Origin: an uncultured Odoribacter sp.
Lineage (GTDB): Bacteria > Bacteroidota > Bacteroidia > Bacteroidales > Marinifilaceae
Length of the DNA stretch: 64,000 nucleotides
Assembly: GCA_910578985.1 (NCBI GenBank)
Contig: CAJTSF010000005.1
Coordinates: 1 to 64,000 of the forward strand
Direction of reading: 5' to 3'
The notes below the pieces were generated by a model, which was given only the letters and a program-made list of their open reading frames with translations, did not search any database and was not told the DNA's origin. The first letter of the stretch is position 1, and each line of letters starts with the position of its first letter. The position numbers and the translations under genes are program-made. Below, one piece after another: positions 45,588 through 53,359 of the stretch.

Positions 45588-46154
45588 TCAGCGCACTCTT
45601 TCTACATAGCTGCCGTCGGCGGTGGAGACGCGAATCTTTTCGCCGGTTTCCACGAACAAGGGCACCATGACGCGGGCGCCGGTTTCCACTTCGGCGGCTT
45701 TCAAGGCGGTGGAAGAGGCGGTGTCGCCTTTCAAGCCCGGCTCGGTGTAGGTCACTTCCAGCACGACGCTCGGCATCAGCTCCACGTACAGCGGGGTCTC
45801 CGTGTCGGCATGCACGACCATCTCCACGTTGTCGCCCTCCTTCAGGAACTGCGGCGCATTGATGATGTCTTCGGGAATGTTCACCTGCTCGAAAGTCTCG
45901 TTGTGCATCATGACGTAATCCTCTCCCTCCTTGTACAGGAACTGGTAGGGACGACGCTCGATGCGCGCGGTGTCGATTTTAACACCTGAAGTAAACGTGT
46001 TCTCCAGCATACGGCCGGTCTTCACGTTCCTCAACTTGGTTCTTACGAAAGCGGGACCTTTTCCGGGTTTTACATGTTGGAACTGTACGATCGTATATAA
46101 ATCGTCCTTGAACACGATACATAATCCGTTGCGGAAATCTGCTGTTGTTGCCAT
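45588..46154 (-). CDS. efp: Elongation factor P
   Basis: 188 aa, normal length. The tip of domain I is 'HVKPGKGPAFVRTKLRN' with Lys32, the position that is modified in many EF-P proteins. Domains II/III continue through 'QFLYKEGEDYVMMHNETFEQ' and end 'TADGSYVERVR'. EF-P relieves ribosome stalling at polyproline stretches. A TAnnTTTG promoter box lies at 46193-46200. Confidence 0.97.
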   Translation of the reverse strand: MATTADFRNGLCIVFKDDLYTIVQFQHVKPGKGPAFVRTKLRNVKTGRMLENTFTSGVKIDTARIERRPYQFLYKEGEDYVMMHNETFEQVNIPEDIINAPQFLKEGDNVEMVVHADTETPLYVELMPSVVLEVTYTEPGLKGDTASSTALKAAEVETGARVMVPLFVETGEKIRVSTADGSYVERVR

Positions 46155-46192
46155 GGATTTAATTTTTAGTTATTCTGTTTATTTTGAGCGGC

Positions 46193-46200
46193 AAATATAG
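46193..46200 (-). promoter_or_regulatory. -7 box of efp
   Basis: Minus strand TATATTTG, an exact TAnnTTTG match 38 bp upstream of the efp ATG. Confidence 0.55.
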
Positions 46201-46262
46201 AAAATTTATCCGAAAGAGGCTTTATTTCGGATTGTTTTTATATTTTCGCCCGCTGAAACAAG

Positions 46263-47378
46263 ATGAATATGAGAAATTTGCTTTTATCCCTTCTGCTTCT
46301 GGGCGTCCTGCCGGTGTTCGCCCAAGGGGAAAAATCTCCGGAGGACGGATTCCGGTGGAAATTAATCGGACGTGTGTTTTTCGACGGCGGCGTATTTATG
46401 AACGATACGCTGGATTTCGGACATGCTTTCCATGTGAACGACATCCGGCTGGGTTCGGTGGTGACCATCGGGAAAGGCTGGGATGCCAAAATCGAACTGG
46501 GGTACGGGAACGGCAAAGTGAGCCTGAAGGACGTCTATTTAGGCTATGCGCTGGGAGAGCACCGTTTCCGGTTGGGCTACCAATACGAACCGTTCGGAAA
46601 CGCACGGGTGGGAACGGCAAACTACCGCTTCATGCAGAACGCCACGGCGGACAATGTGTTCGGCGACAGCCGGAAGCTGGGCATCAGCTACAGTTATGAC
46701 CACGAGTGGATGAATATCATGGCAGGGGTGTTCAGCGGGGGCGACATGCAGGGGAACGTCAAGATGGACCAAGGGTATTCCCTTGCCGCCAAATTCATCG
46801 GACGCCCGTGGACAGGGGAACGGAAACTGCTGCACCTGGCGGTGGCGCCGCGTTTCAGCAGCGGGCAGGAGACGGCAACGTTCAACGGCGGAGTGCCAAC
46901 CATGCTGCTGAATAAAAGCGAAAACGGTTTTGCGGACGCCACCCTCGACGGGGTCATCAACCAGTGGAAGCTGGATTTGGAGTGCATCATGATTTACCGC
47001 AAATGGATGCTCCAGGGACAGTATCTCTTCTCCCACCTGAACCGCCGGGAAGAAGAGAATTTCAACGGGCAGGGCGGATACGTGCAGGCGAGTTTCCTGA
47101 TTCTTGGCGGGGGACACAACTACAACCGGCAAACCGGCATGCTCGGGAATCCGGAGAAAGGAAGCCTGGAATTGCTGGCGCGTTACGACTGCGTCGATCT
47201 GAACGACGGGGATGTGCTCGGCGGCAAATTGTCGGACATCACCGTGGGCATGAATTACTTCATCAACAAGTATATCGCGGCAAAAATCAACTATACGCGC
47301 ATGATGCCCGGCGAGTCCTCCCCGCTCGGCGGCAAAGGTTTCGACCTGCTCCAGGCACGGGTGCAGTTCAATTTTTAA
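46263..47378 (+). CDS. Porin, phosphate-selective OprO/OprP-like
   Basis: 371 aa. A signal peptide (…LLGVLPVFAQ) is followed by alternating beta strands: 'WKLIGRVFFDGGVFM', 'VNDIRLGSVVTIGKGWDAKIELGY', 'KVSLKDVYLGYALGEHRFRLGYQYEPFG'. The barrel ends 'LLQARVQFNF' with terminal Phe. This pattern fits the phosphate-selective porin O/P family (PF07396), common in Bacteroidales; selectivity cannot be judged from sequence. It is divergent from efp. Confidence 0.82.
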   Translation: MNMRNLLLSLLLLGVLPVFAQGEKSPEDGFRWKLIGRVFFDGGVFMNDTLDFGHAFHVNDIRLGSVVTIGKGWDAKIELGYGNGKVSLKDVYLGYALGEHRFRLGYQYEPFGNARVGTANYRFMQNATADNVFGDSRKLGISYSYDHEWMNIMAGVFSGGDMQGNVKMDQGYSLAAKFIGRPWTGERKLLHLAVAPRFSSGQETATFNGGVPTMLLNKSENGFADATLDGVINQWKLDLECIMIYRKWMLQGQYLFSHLNRREEENFNGQGGYVQASFLILGGGHNYNRQTGMLGNPEKGSLELLARYDCVDLNDGDVLGGKLSDITVGMNYFINKYIAAKINYTRMMPGESSPLGGKGFDLLQARVQFNF

Positions 47379-47471
47379 CCGTGAATGTTAAATCAACCTA
47401 AATCTCTCCATTGAAAACGTATGCAACAATCAGAAGGCGTGCAACCCCTTTTTTATATGTTGCGGAATATC

Positions 47472-47479
47472 TACTTTTG
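47472..47479 (+). promoter_or_regulatory. -7 box of the Fe-S scaffold/GGGtGRT operon
   Basis: TACTTTTG, an exact TAnnTTTG match 48 bp upstream of the ATG at 47528. A T-rich stretch at about 47449-47453 is at -33 spacing. Confidence 0.6.
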
Positions 47480-47527
47480 CATGGTTTAGCCGAACAAACG
47501 AATATTCATTCATAAAGGAAAACAACA

Positions 47528-48220
47528 ATGGTTTACTCACAGGAAGTGCAACACATGTGTGTTGTGAAAAAAGGTCCGAACCACGGACCTGCGCCCATCC
47601 CGGAAGAGGGCAAATGGGTGAAGGCGAAAGAAATCAAAGACATCTCCGGTTTAACCCACGGCATCGGCTGGTGCGCCCCGCAACAAGGCGCCTGCAAGCT
47701 GACGCTGAACATCAAGGAAGGAGTCATCGAAGAGGCGCTGGTGGAGACCATCGGTTGCTCCGGCATGACCCACTCGGCTGCCATGGCGGCTGAAATCCTG
47801 CCGGGCAAGACCATCCTGGAAGCGTTGAACACCGACCTGGTGTGCGATGCCATCAATACCGCCATGCGCGAACTGTTCCTGCAAATCGTCTACGGGCGTT
47901 CGCAGAGCGCCTTCTCGGAAGGCGGACTGGTCATCGGCGCCGGACTGGAAGACCTCGGGAAAGGACTCCGGAGCCAGGTCGGCACGATGTTCTCCACAAA
48001 GGCGAAAGGCGTGCGCTACCTGGAACTGGCGGAAGGGTATGTCACCCGTCTGGCATTGGACGAAGACGATGAGGTTTGCGGTTATGAATTCGTACGCCTC
48101 GGCGTCATGATGGACCTCATCAAGAAAGGCACCGATGCCAACGAAGCGTTGAAAAAAGCCACGGCGAACTACGGACGTTTCGAGAATGCAGCTAAATATA
48201 TCGATCCGCGTCACGCATAA
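47528..48220 (+). CDS. Iron-sulfur cluster assembly scaffold-like protein (partner of GGGtGRT protein)
   Basis: 230 aa. The protein resembles the NifU/IscU-like scaffold domain but is larger: 'GIGWCAPQQGACKLTLNIKE' (Cys49, Cys56) and 'VETIGCSGMTHSAAMAAEIL' (Cys77), then Cys106 in 'NTDLVCDAIN'. Cys11 and a later Cys in DEVCGYEF are further possible ligands. There is no signal peptide, so it is cytoplasmic. It is followed 18 bp later by the GGGtGRT-family gene, an association seen in many anaerobes (established from memory of family annotation). The reaction is not known. Confidence 0.8.
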   Translation: MVYSQEVQHMCVVKKGPNHGPAPIPEEGKWVKAKEIKDISGLTHGIGWCAPQQGACKLTLNIKEGVIEEALVETIGCSGMTHSAAMAAEILPGKTILEALNTDLVCDAINTAMRELFLQIVYGRSQSAFSEGGLVIGAGLEDLGKGLRSQVGTMFSTKAKGVRYLELAEGYVTRLALDEDDEVCGYEFVRLGVMMDLIKKGTDANEALKKATANYGRFENAAKYIDPRHA

Positions 48221-48222
48221 AA

Positions 48223-48230
48223 GAGGAGGA
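48223..48230 (+). promoter_or_regulatory. Strong Shine-Dalgarno sequence before the GGGtGRT gene
   Basis: GAGGAGGA ending 8 bp before the ATG at 48239. It is notable because most starts in this window, as usual in Bacteroidota, have no recognisable Shine-Dalgarno. It fixes the start codon. Confidence 0.7.
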
Positions 48231-48238
48231 AATACATT

Positions 48239-49252
48239 ATGGCAACAAGAGAAGTAAAATTTGAAAGTCAAGACCGCCGTATCGGTCAAATCAATAAGGT
48301 ATTGAACTCCTACGGCATCGCCTCCTTGGAAGAGGCTGAACGCATCTGCGCGGAGAAAGGCATCGACCCCTATCTGGAATGCGAGCAGACGCAGAACATC
48401 TGTTTCGAGAACGCCAAATGGGCATACGTGGCAGGCGCCGCCATCGCCATCAAGAAGAACTGCACCCATGCCGCCGACGCTGCCGAAGCCATCGGCGAGG
48501 GCTTGCAGGCATTCTGCATCGCCGGCTCCGTGGCGGACGACCGCAAGGTAGGGCTCGGTCACGGCAACCTCGCCGCCCGCCTCCTGCGCGAAGAGACGCA
48601 ATGCTTCGCCTTCCTGGCAGGCCACGAATCCTTCGCTGCCGCCGAGGGTGCCATCAAGATTGCCGAAATGGCGAACAAAGTACGCAAAAACCCGCTGCGC
48701 GTCATCCTGAACGGGCTCGGCAAGGACGCCGCGATGATTATCTCCCGCATCAACGGATTCACCTACGTACAGACCGAATTCGACTACTATACGGGCGAAC
48801 TGAAAGTGGTACGCACCAAGGCTTACAGCGACGGTCCCCGCGCCAAAGTGAACTGTTACGGCGTCGATGACGTCCGCGAAGGCGTTGCCGTGATGTGGAA
48901 AGAGGACGTGGACGTTTCCATCACCGGCAACTCCACCAACCCGACCCGCTTCCAGCACCCCGTGGCAGGCACCTATAAGAAAGAGCGCGTGCTCGCCGGC
49001 AAGCCCTACTTCTCCGTAGCATCCGGCGGCGGCACGGGACGCACCCTCCACCCGGACAATATGGCGGCAGGTCCCGCCTCCTACGGCATGACCGACACCC
49101 TCGGCCGCATGCACAGCGACGCCCAGTTCGCCGGCTCCTCCTCCGTCCCCGCACACGTGGAGATGATGGGATTCCTCGGCATGGGCAACAACCCCATGGT
49201 CGGCGCCACCGTGGCAGTAGCCGTATCCGTGGCTCAGGCTCTGGCGAAGTAA
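48239..49252 (+). CDS. GGGtGRT-family protein
   Basis: 337 aa, cytoplasmic. The family's name-giving motif GGGTGRT lies at 263-269 in 'FSVASGGGTGRTLHPDNMAA'. Further conserved-looking segments are 'YLECEQTQNICFENAKWAY' (Cys48, Cys55), 'RVILNGLGKDAAMIISRING' and the C-terminal 'GFLGMGNNPMVGATVAVAVS'. Five or more Cys (48, 55, 75, 93, 122, 206) could bind a metal centre. It is encoded with an Fe-S scaffold-like protein, so it may receive a cluster from it (inference). No biochemical function is established for this family to my knowledge. Confidence 0.85.
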   Translation: MATREVKFESQDRRIGQINKVLNSYGIASLEEAERICAEKGIDPYLECEQTQNICFENAKWAYVAGAAIAIKKNCTHAADAAEAIGEGLQAFCIAGSVADDRKVGLGHGNLAARLLREETQCFAFLAGHESFAAAEGAIKIAEMANKVRKNPLRVILNGLGKDAAMIISRINGFTYVQTEFDYYTGELKVVRTKAYSDGPRAKVNCYGVDDVREGVAVMWKEDVDVSITGNSTNPTRFQHPVAGTYKKERVLAGKPYFSVASGGGTGRTLHPDNMAAGPASYGMTDTLGRMHSDAQFAGSSSVPAHVEMMGFLGMGNNPMVGATVAVAVSVAQALAK

Positions 49253-49279
49253 CCGGGGAATTAACTAAATAGAAAATGC

Positions 49280-49311
49280 AATCCTGCAAGCCTCAGCTTG
49301 CAGGATTTTTT
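49280..49311 (+). terminator. Terminator of the Fe-S scaffold/GGGtGRT operon
   Basis: AATCCTGCAAG-CCTCAG-CTTGCAGGATT, a perfect 11-bp stem followed by TTTT. Confidence 0.9.
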
Positions 49312-49393
49312 AATTCCGGCGCAATATCCGAACCATTAGCCCATTCGATTATCCAAGCCGCCCTCCTGGTTACCCCCACCCTGCCATAGCTTT

Positions 49394-49569
49394 TTACCAT
49401 TCGTTCACCATTACTTCACCGATAATTCTTCGACTGAAACGCTGGTGAAACGTTGGTAAAACGCTGGTGAAACGCTGCTATAAGCAGTATTTAAACTATT
49501 TTTCAGCTAAATATCGACTAAATAAACTATGGTGAACTATCGGTAAACCTATGGATAGCAAATGGTGAA
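49394..49569. repeat. Array of GGTRAA words spaced by exactly 11 bp (three blocks)
   Basis: Block A (reverse orientation): TTTACC/TTCACC words end at 49398, 49409 and 49420. Block B: GGTGAA/GGTAAA/GGTGAA start at 49444, 49455 and 49466, within four tandem 11-mers of GAAACGCTGGT type (49436-49479). Block C: GGTGAA, GGTAAA, GGATAG, GGTGAA start at 49531, 49542, 49553 and 49564. Between B and C, CTA words end at 49498, 49509 and 49520, again 11 bp apart. The region lies in the gap 49253-49623 and contains no plausible ORF. Confidence 0.75.
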
Positions 49570-49603
49570 TCCATTGTGCAACCCCCGCGCGGAGACATGT
49601 AAA
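49567..49603 (+). repeat. Direct repeat, left copy, flanking the NTF2-like gene pair
   Basis: Begins GAATCCATTGTGCAACCCCC. The right copy at 50644-50679 begins GAATCCATTGCGCACCCCCG. About 30 of 37 positions agree, with one gap. The two NTF2-like genes lie between the copies. Confidence 0.65.
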
Positions 49604-49623
49604 GCCAAGCGCCTCAAAGGTCC

Positions 49624-50109
49624 TTACGGTTTCTTGTGGTATACTTTACTCAAGATTTTCCAGTCATCACCGTCTTTCACCAGTGTGAACATATCGGAAT
49701 ATTTTGCCTCGCCAAAATTCGATTCTATGCGGACAACAGCCACGTCATCCGCCACACTGCAACTTGTCATCTCATAAAAAACCGTTGCCGGTCCCGAAGC
49801 ATCCACTATGTCATAAAGGGTACGGATAGGTACGGATTTCAACACACCGTTCTCGCACCACGACATGGTGGCCGTCTGCGCAAACGCCTGCCGCGTTATA
49901 CGACTGTCTCCTTTACGACCGCCGTCGATATAATACTCCACCGCTTTCGTTATGCCCGCAAGCTGTCCGGCAGTCGCGCCGAAGCACGAAGCGCCGCCGC
50001 ATTTTCCTTCGGAAGCCTGTTCGCAGGATTTCCTGCCGCAACCATTGCCACAGGAGAACATTGCAAGTCCCAGGACAACATAAAACATCATCAGTATTCT
50101 TTTCATCAT
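49624..50109 (-). CDS. NTF2-like lipoprotein with Cys-rich N-terminus
   Basis: 161 aa from the ATG at 50109 (the next codon is also ATG). The lipobox is MFSC, followed by GNGCGRKSCEQASEGKCGGASC with five further Cys in about 25 residues. The rest ('LAGITKAVEYYIDGGRKGDS', 'SWCENGVLKSVPI', 'VAVVRIESNFGEAKYSDMFTLVKDGDDWKILSKVYH') follows the lumazine-binding/SnoaL-type NTF2 fold. The longer upstream frame overlaps the neighbouring gene and is not used. It is encoded 4 bp after a second NTF2-like gene. Function unknown. Confidence 0.75.
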   Translation of the reverse strand: MMKRILMMFYVVLGLAMFSCGNGCGRKSCEQASEGKCGGASCFGATAGQLAGITKAVEYYIDGGRKGDSRITRQAFAQTATMSWCENGVLKSVPIRTLYDIVDASGPATVFYEMTSCSVADDVAVVRIESNFGEAKYSDMFTLVKDGDDWKILSKVYHKKP

Positions 50110-50113
50110 AATC

Positions 50114-50503
50114 TTAATATTTGTTCTGTACAGTATCCGAATTTTGGTTATAAGCCTTCGCCACGCATTTCCATTCGCCGTCGAGTTTGAGCAACAACAG
50201 GAAATCGGTGAAATCGATGCGTCCGCCCCACTTTTCTTCAAGCACCCGGACGACGGCAACGGTTTCTTCCACTGCCAGCACGTCGATGCGCGCCTTGAAG
50301 CCGGCACCTCCGCCCATGGTATCGACATTGCGGTAGAACTGCTCGATTGAGCCATGCTCAAGGACGCCGTCAAGCATCCCGAAAAGAACGGCATCTTCAG
50401 TAAAAAGTTCCTTGGCGTAAGCGCTGTTTCCCTCGGCCACGCTCTTCACGAATTTCTCTGCGGCTTCCGCCACAGCCTCGTATTCTTTGATTTCGTCTCT
50501 CAT
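50114..50503 (-). CDS. NTF2-like (lumazine-binding/SnoaL type) protein
   Basis: 129 aa from the ATG at 50503 (MRDEIKEYEAVAEAAEKFVK). The pattern 'GNSAYAKELFTEDAVLFGML', 'VAVVRVLEEKWGGRIDFTDF' and 'LLLKLDGEWKCVAKAYNQN' is that of the NTF2-like fold. No signal peptide, so it is cytoplasmic while its partner is a lipoprotein. The two genes are paralogues in tandem. No catalytic residues can be assigned. Confidence 0.75.
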   Translation of the reverse strand: MRDEIKEYEAVAEAAEKFVKSVAEGNSAYAKELFTEDAVLFGMLDGVLEHGSIEQFYRNVDTMGGGAGFKARIDVLAVEETVAVVRVLEEKWGGRIDFTDFLLLLKLDGEWKCVAKAYNQNSDTVQNKY

Positions 50504-50643
50504 AACGTTTAAATATTTGATTATTACCGGAGCAAAATTATGACAGGCATACCAATCCTGCAAGTACCGAAAAATTTTTCATATACCGAAAATTTATTCT
50601 GCATATTGATTTTCAGCAACGATTGTCACTGCTTCCCATGATA

Positions 50644-50679
50644 GAATCCATTGCGCACCCCCGTGCGGAGGCCTGCAAA
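50644..50679 (+). repeat. Direct repeat, right copy, flanking the NTF2-like gene pair
   Basis: Begins GAATCCATTGCGCACCCCCG and matches 49567-49603 with one gap and a few substitutions. It lies in the 50504-50747 gap, which otherwise contains only the EamA promoter box. Confidence 0.65.
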
Positions 50680-50718
50680 AATAGGGCGCGGAGAGGGATA
50701 ATTTAAGTAAATAAATCC

Positions 50719-50726
50719 TACTTTTG
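50719..50726 (+). promoter_or_regulatory. -7 box of the EamA transporter gene
   Basis: TACTTTTG, an exact TAnnTTTG match 21 bp upstream of the ATG at 50748. Confidence 0.5.
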
Positions 50727-50747
50727 CCGACTGAAAAAGAGAGACCT

Positions 50748-51674
50748 ATGAAGAATGTGAAAGTGACCGGCTACCTGCTGGCAATCATCGCGGCGACGAC
50801 CTACGGGATGAATCCCCTGTTCGCGTTGCCGCTTTATAAGGCAGGGATGGATTCCGATTCGGTGTTGTTTTTGCGCTACCTGCTGGCGATTCCCATCCTG
50901 GGCGTGATGCTGAAGGCGAGGGGTCGGAGCTTCCGGCTGAAGCGGGAGGAGGTGCTGCCGCTGGCGGGGATGGGGCTGCTGGTGGCAATGTCGTCGCTGA
51001 TGCTGTTCCAGAGCTATCATTACATGGAGGCGGGGATTGCCTCGACGCTGCTGTTCGTCTACCCGATTATGGTGGCGCTGATGATGGCGGGGCTGTTCAA
51101 GGAGAAGGTACAGGTGCTGACGTGGGCGTGCATCGCGCTGGCATTGTTCGGCATCGTGCTGCTGTACAAAGGCGAGGGCGGCGAGACGTTGAGCCTGAAG
51201 GGGGTGGGGATGGTGATGCTGTCTTCGCTGTCGTATGCGATTTATATCGTGGGGGTGAACCGCTCGAAGTTGAAGGAGGTGGCAACGCTGAAGCTGACTT
51301 TCTACGTACTGCTGTTCGGGGTGAGCCTCTTTTGGGTGCGCGTGGACTTCGGGCGGAGCCTGCATGTGGTGAACGAGTGGTACACGTGGGTGAACCTGCT
51401 GGGCCTGGCGGTGCTGCCGACCGCCCTTTCGTTCTGGTGCACGACACAAGCGGTGCAATACATCGGCTCGACGCCAACCGCCATCCTGGGTGCGCTGGAG
51501 CCGGTGACGGCGGTGGTGTTCGGGGTGACGATTTTCGGGGAGAGCCTGACGCCGCGCATCGTGTGCGGCATCCTGCTGATTATCGCCGCGGTGACCATCA
51601 TCATCGCGGGAGGGAGTATCACCGGCTATTTCATCCGCCTGCGGAAACTGTTCCCGCGGTTGCCCCGGCGGTAA
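50748..51674 (+). CDS. EamA-family (DMT superfamily) transporter
   Basis: 308 aa from the ATG at 50748 (MKNVKVTGYLLAIIAATTYG). About ten hydrophobic helices form two EamA repeats: the first begins 'YLLAIIAATTYGMNPLFALP', the second near 'GMVMLSSLSYAIYIVGVNR'. The conserved 'YPIMVALMMAGLFKEKV' and 'LGALEPVTAVVFGVTIFGES' segments end each repeat. It is probably an inner-membrane metabolite exporter; the substrate cannot be read from sequence. Confidence 0.9.
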   Translation: MKNVKVTGYLLAIIAATTYGMNPLFALPLYKAGMDSDSVLFLRYLLAIPILGVMLKARGRSFRLKREEVLPLAGMGLLVAMSSLMLFQSYHYMEAGIASTLLFVYPIMVALMMAGLFKEKVQVLTWACIALALFGIVLLYKGEGGETLSLKGVGMVMLSSLSYAIYIVGVNRSKLKEVATLKLTFYVLLFGVSLFWVRVDFGRSLHVVNEWYTWVNLLGLAVLPTALSFWCTTQAVQYIGSTPTAILGALEPVTAVVFGVTIFGESLTPRIVCGILLIIAAVTIIIAGGSITGYFIRLRKLFPRLPRR

Positions 51675-51769
51675 TGTTAAAATCCGCAGCCTATGAAACA
51701 AAAGAGGGCATGATTCGGTAAAACGAAGCACAGAAACAAATTATTTAATCACACTAAATCTTTACTGTT

Positions 51770-52651
51770 ATGAAACACAAACTGATTATCACAGCATGTT
51801 GCCTTGCCATCGCCGGGTTCGTCACACCCGCCAAGGCACAACCCGGCACGAATCCTTATTGGAAAAAAGGAGGTAGCGCTGCCTTGAACCTGAACCAGGT
51901 GAGCCTGAGCAACTGGGCTGCCGGAGGTGACAATGCCATCGGTTTCAACGCCCAAGTGAACTATTTCATCGACTACAAAAAGAACAAGCACCTGTGGAGC
52001 ACCAACTTGAACTTAGAGTATGGATTGAACCGGACCAAGTCGGACGGCACGAAGAAATCGAACGACAAAATCTATCTCTCCTCCAAGTACGGGTATGAGT
52101 TAGCCAAGACTTTATACTTCAGTGCATTGGTTACTTTCCAAACCCAGTTCGCCAAAGGTTATGATTACGGAGTCGATCCGCACACGTACATTTCCGACTT
52201 TATGTCTCCGGGTTACCTGTTAGCCGGTGTCGGTCTGACGTGGACCCCCAGAACATGGATCAGCGCCACCTTTACGCCTGCCGCCTGGCGTGGGACATTC
52301 GTCACCAGCGATGAGTTGTCGGACGCGGGGCAGTTCGGTGTGGACCCGGGGAAACACCACCGCACGGAGTTCGGTGCCAACCTGTTAATCGAGGCACGAT
52401 ATGAATTCCTGAAAAACATGACCATCGGCACCAAAGCGGCGTTTTACTCCAACTATCTGGATAAGCCGCAAAACATCGACGTCAATTGGGATGTGCAGCT
52501 CAGCATGCAAATCAACAAATGGTTTGCCACGACGGTTACCACCAGCATGATTTATGACGACGACACCAAGATTCTGCAAAATGACGGCAGGAAAATCGCC
52601 AAACTGCAGTTCAAGGAGGCATTGGCGGTAGGTGTGCAATTCGTATTCTAA
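51770..52651 (+). CDS. DUF3078 outer-membrane-type protein
   Basis: 293 aa. A Sec signal (…TPAKAQ) is followed by 'NPYWKKGGSAALNLNQVSLS' and 'NWAAGGDNAIGFNAQVNYFI', the hallmark of DUF3078 (PF11276) of Bacteroidota. The rest is alternating beta strands ending 'ALAVGVQFVF' with terminal Phe, as in outer-membrane barrels. Function unknown. A bidirectional terminator separates it from the convergent kinase-like gene. Confidence 0.85.
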   Translation: MKHKLIITACCLAIAGFVTPAKAQPGTNPYWKKGGSAALNLNQVSLSNWAAGGDNAIGFNAQVNYFIDYKKNKHLWSTNLNLEYGLNRTKSDGTKKSNDKIYLSSKYGYELAKTLYFSALVTFQTQFAKGYDYGVDPHTYISDFMSPGYLLAGVGLTWTPRTWISATFTPAAWRGTFVTSDELSDAGQFGVDPGKHHRTEFGANLLIEARYEFLKNMTIGTKAAFYSNYLDKPQNIDVNWDVQLSMQINKWFATTVTTSMIYDDDTKILQNDGRKIAKLQFKEALAVGVQFVF

Positions 52652-52670
52652 TCGAGAAAGAGCGCGATGA

Positions 52671-52702
52671 AAAAAAGAGGCTTCTTATGAAGCCTCTTTT
52701 TT
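52671..52702. terminator. Bidirectional terminator
   Basis: AAAAAAGAGGCTTC-TTAT-GAAGCCTCTTTTTT, a perfect 14-bp stem with A/T tracts on both sides. It serves the DUF3078 gene and the convergent kinase-like gene, whose stop codon it touches. Confidence 0.9.
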
Positions 52703-53322
52703 TATGGTCTTTTCAGAAATGACAGGATGTAATCGACGGTCTCCTCCAAGCCGTAAAGGGAAGAATTGACGCACAGGTCGTAGGATTCGGCAGCCCCCCA
52801 AACCTTATCCGTGTAGTAATTGTAATAAGAGGCGCGGGATTTGTCGGCTTTACGCACCGTATCCTCGGCATCTTTTTCCGTCAGGTCCTTATTGTATTCC
52901 AATGCGCGCCGTATCCGGTCCTCCATGCGGGCACTGATGAACACATGCACGCAATCGGGGTCGTCACGCAGGATGTAATCGGCACAACGTCCCACCAACA
53001 CACAAGAACCTTCCGCCGCCACCTTGCGGATGACGTCCGACTGGATTTGGAACAGGGATTCGTTGGAAAGGTAATCGTTGCACTGGAAAATGGCGCTGTT
53101 CATGGAAAAACCCAACGCAAAGGCTTTCAACAGCCCGCCGGAGGTCTTCTCATCCGCCTTTTCAAAAAACTCCCCGCAAATGCCGCTCTCCTTGGAAGCC
53201 AGGTTAATCAACTCGCGGTCGTAATAAGCGATGCCCAACCGTTCGGCGATGCGCTTGCCGATGGTCCTTCCTCCGCTGCCGAACTGGCGTCCTATGGTGA
53301 CAATAATCTTCTTGTGTTCCAT
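52702..53322 (-). CDS. Cytidylate kinase-like family protein
   Basis: 206 aa from the ATG at 53322 (MEHKKIIVTIGRQFGSGGRT); the longer frame lies upstream of the promoter box. The P-loop variant GRQFGSGGRTIGKRIAERLG and 'YYDRELINLASKESG' match the cytidylate kinase-like family (PF13189), common as a stand-alone protein in Bacteroidales and distinct from canonical Cmk. 'CVLVGRCADYIL' and 'VHVFISARMEDRIRRALEYN' follow. Substrate unknown. The promoter box CAAAAATA (plus strand) lies at 53340-53347. Confidence 0.85.
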   Translation of the reverse strand: MEHKKIIVTIGRQFGSGGRTIGKRIAERLGIAYYDRELINLASKESGICGEFFEKADEKTSGGLLKAFALGFSMNSAIFQCNDYLSNESLFQIQSDVIRKVAAEGSCVLVGRCADYILRDDPDCVHVFISARMEDRIRRALEYNKDLTEKDAEDTVRKADKSRASYYNYYTDKVWGAAESYDLCVNSSLYGLEETVDYILSFLKRP

Positions 53323-53339
53323 ATCTATGTATTTTTGTG

Positions 53340-53347
53340 CAAAAATA
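53340..53347 (-). promoter_or_regulatory. -7 box of the kinase-like gene
   Basis: Minus strand TATTTTTG, an exact TAnnTTTG match 17 bp upstream of the ATG at 53322, in the 37-bp gap after the MATE gene. Confidence 0.5.
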
Positions 53348-53359
53348 GGGATTTTTATA

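Noticed and set aside
47651..49156. Minus-strand ORF (501 codons) opposite the Fe-S scaffold/GGGtGRT genes
   Set aside because: Antisense to two conserved genes with a promoter, a strong Shine-Dalgarno and a terminator on the plus strand.
49436..49479. CRISPR-like array of short repeats
   Set aside because: The 11-bp units have no spacers, and no cas genes are present, so this is a tandem or phased repeat rather than CRISPR.
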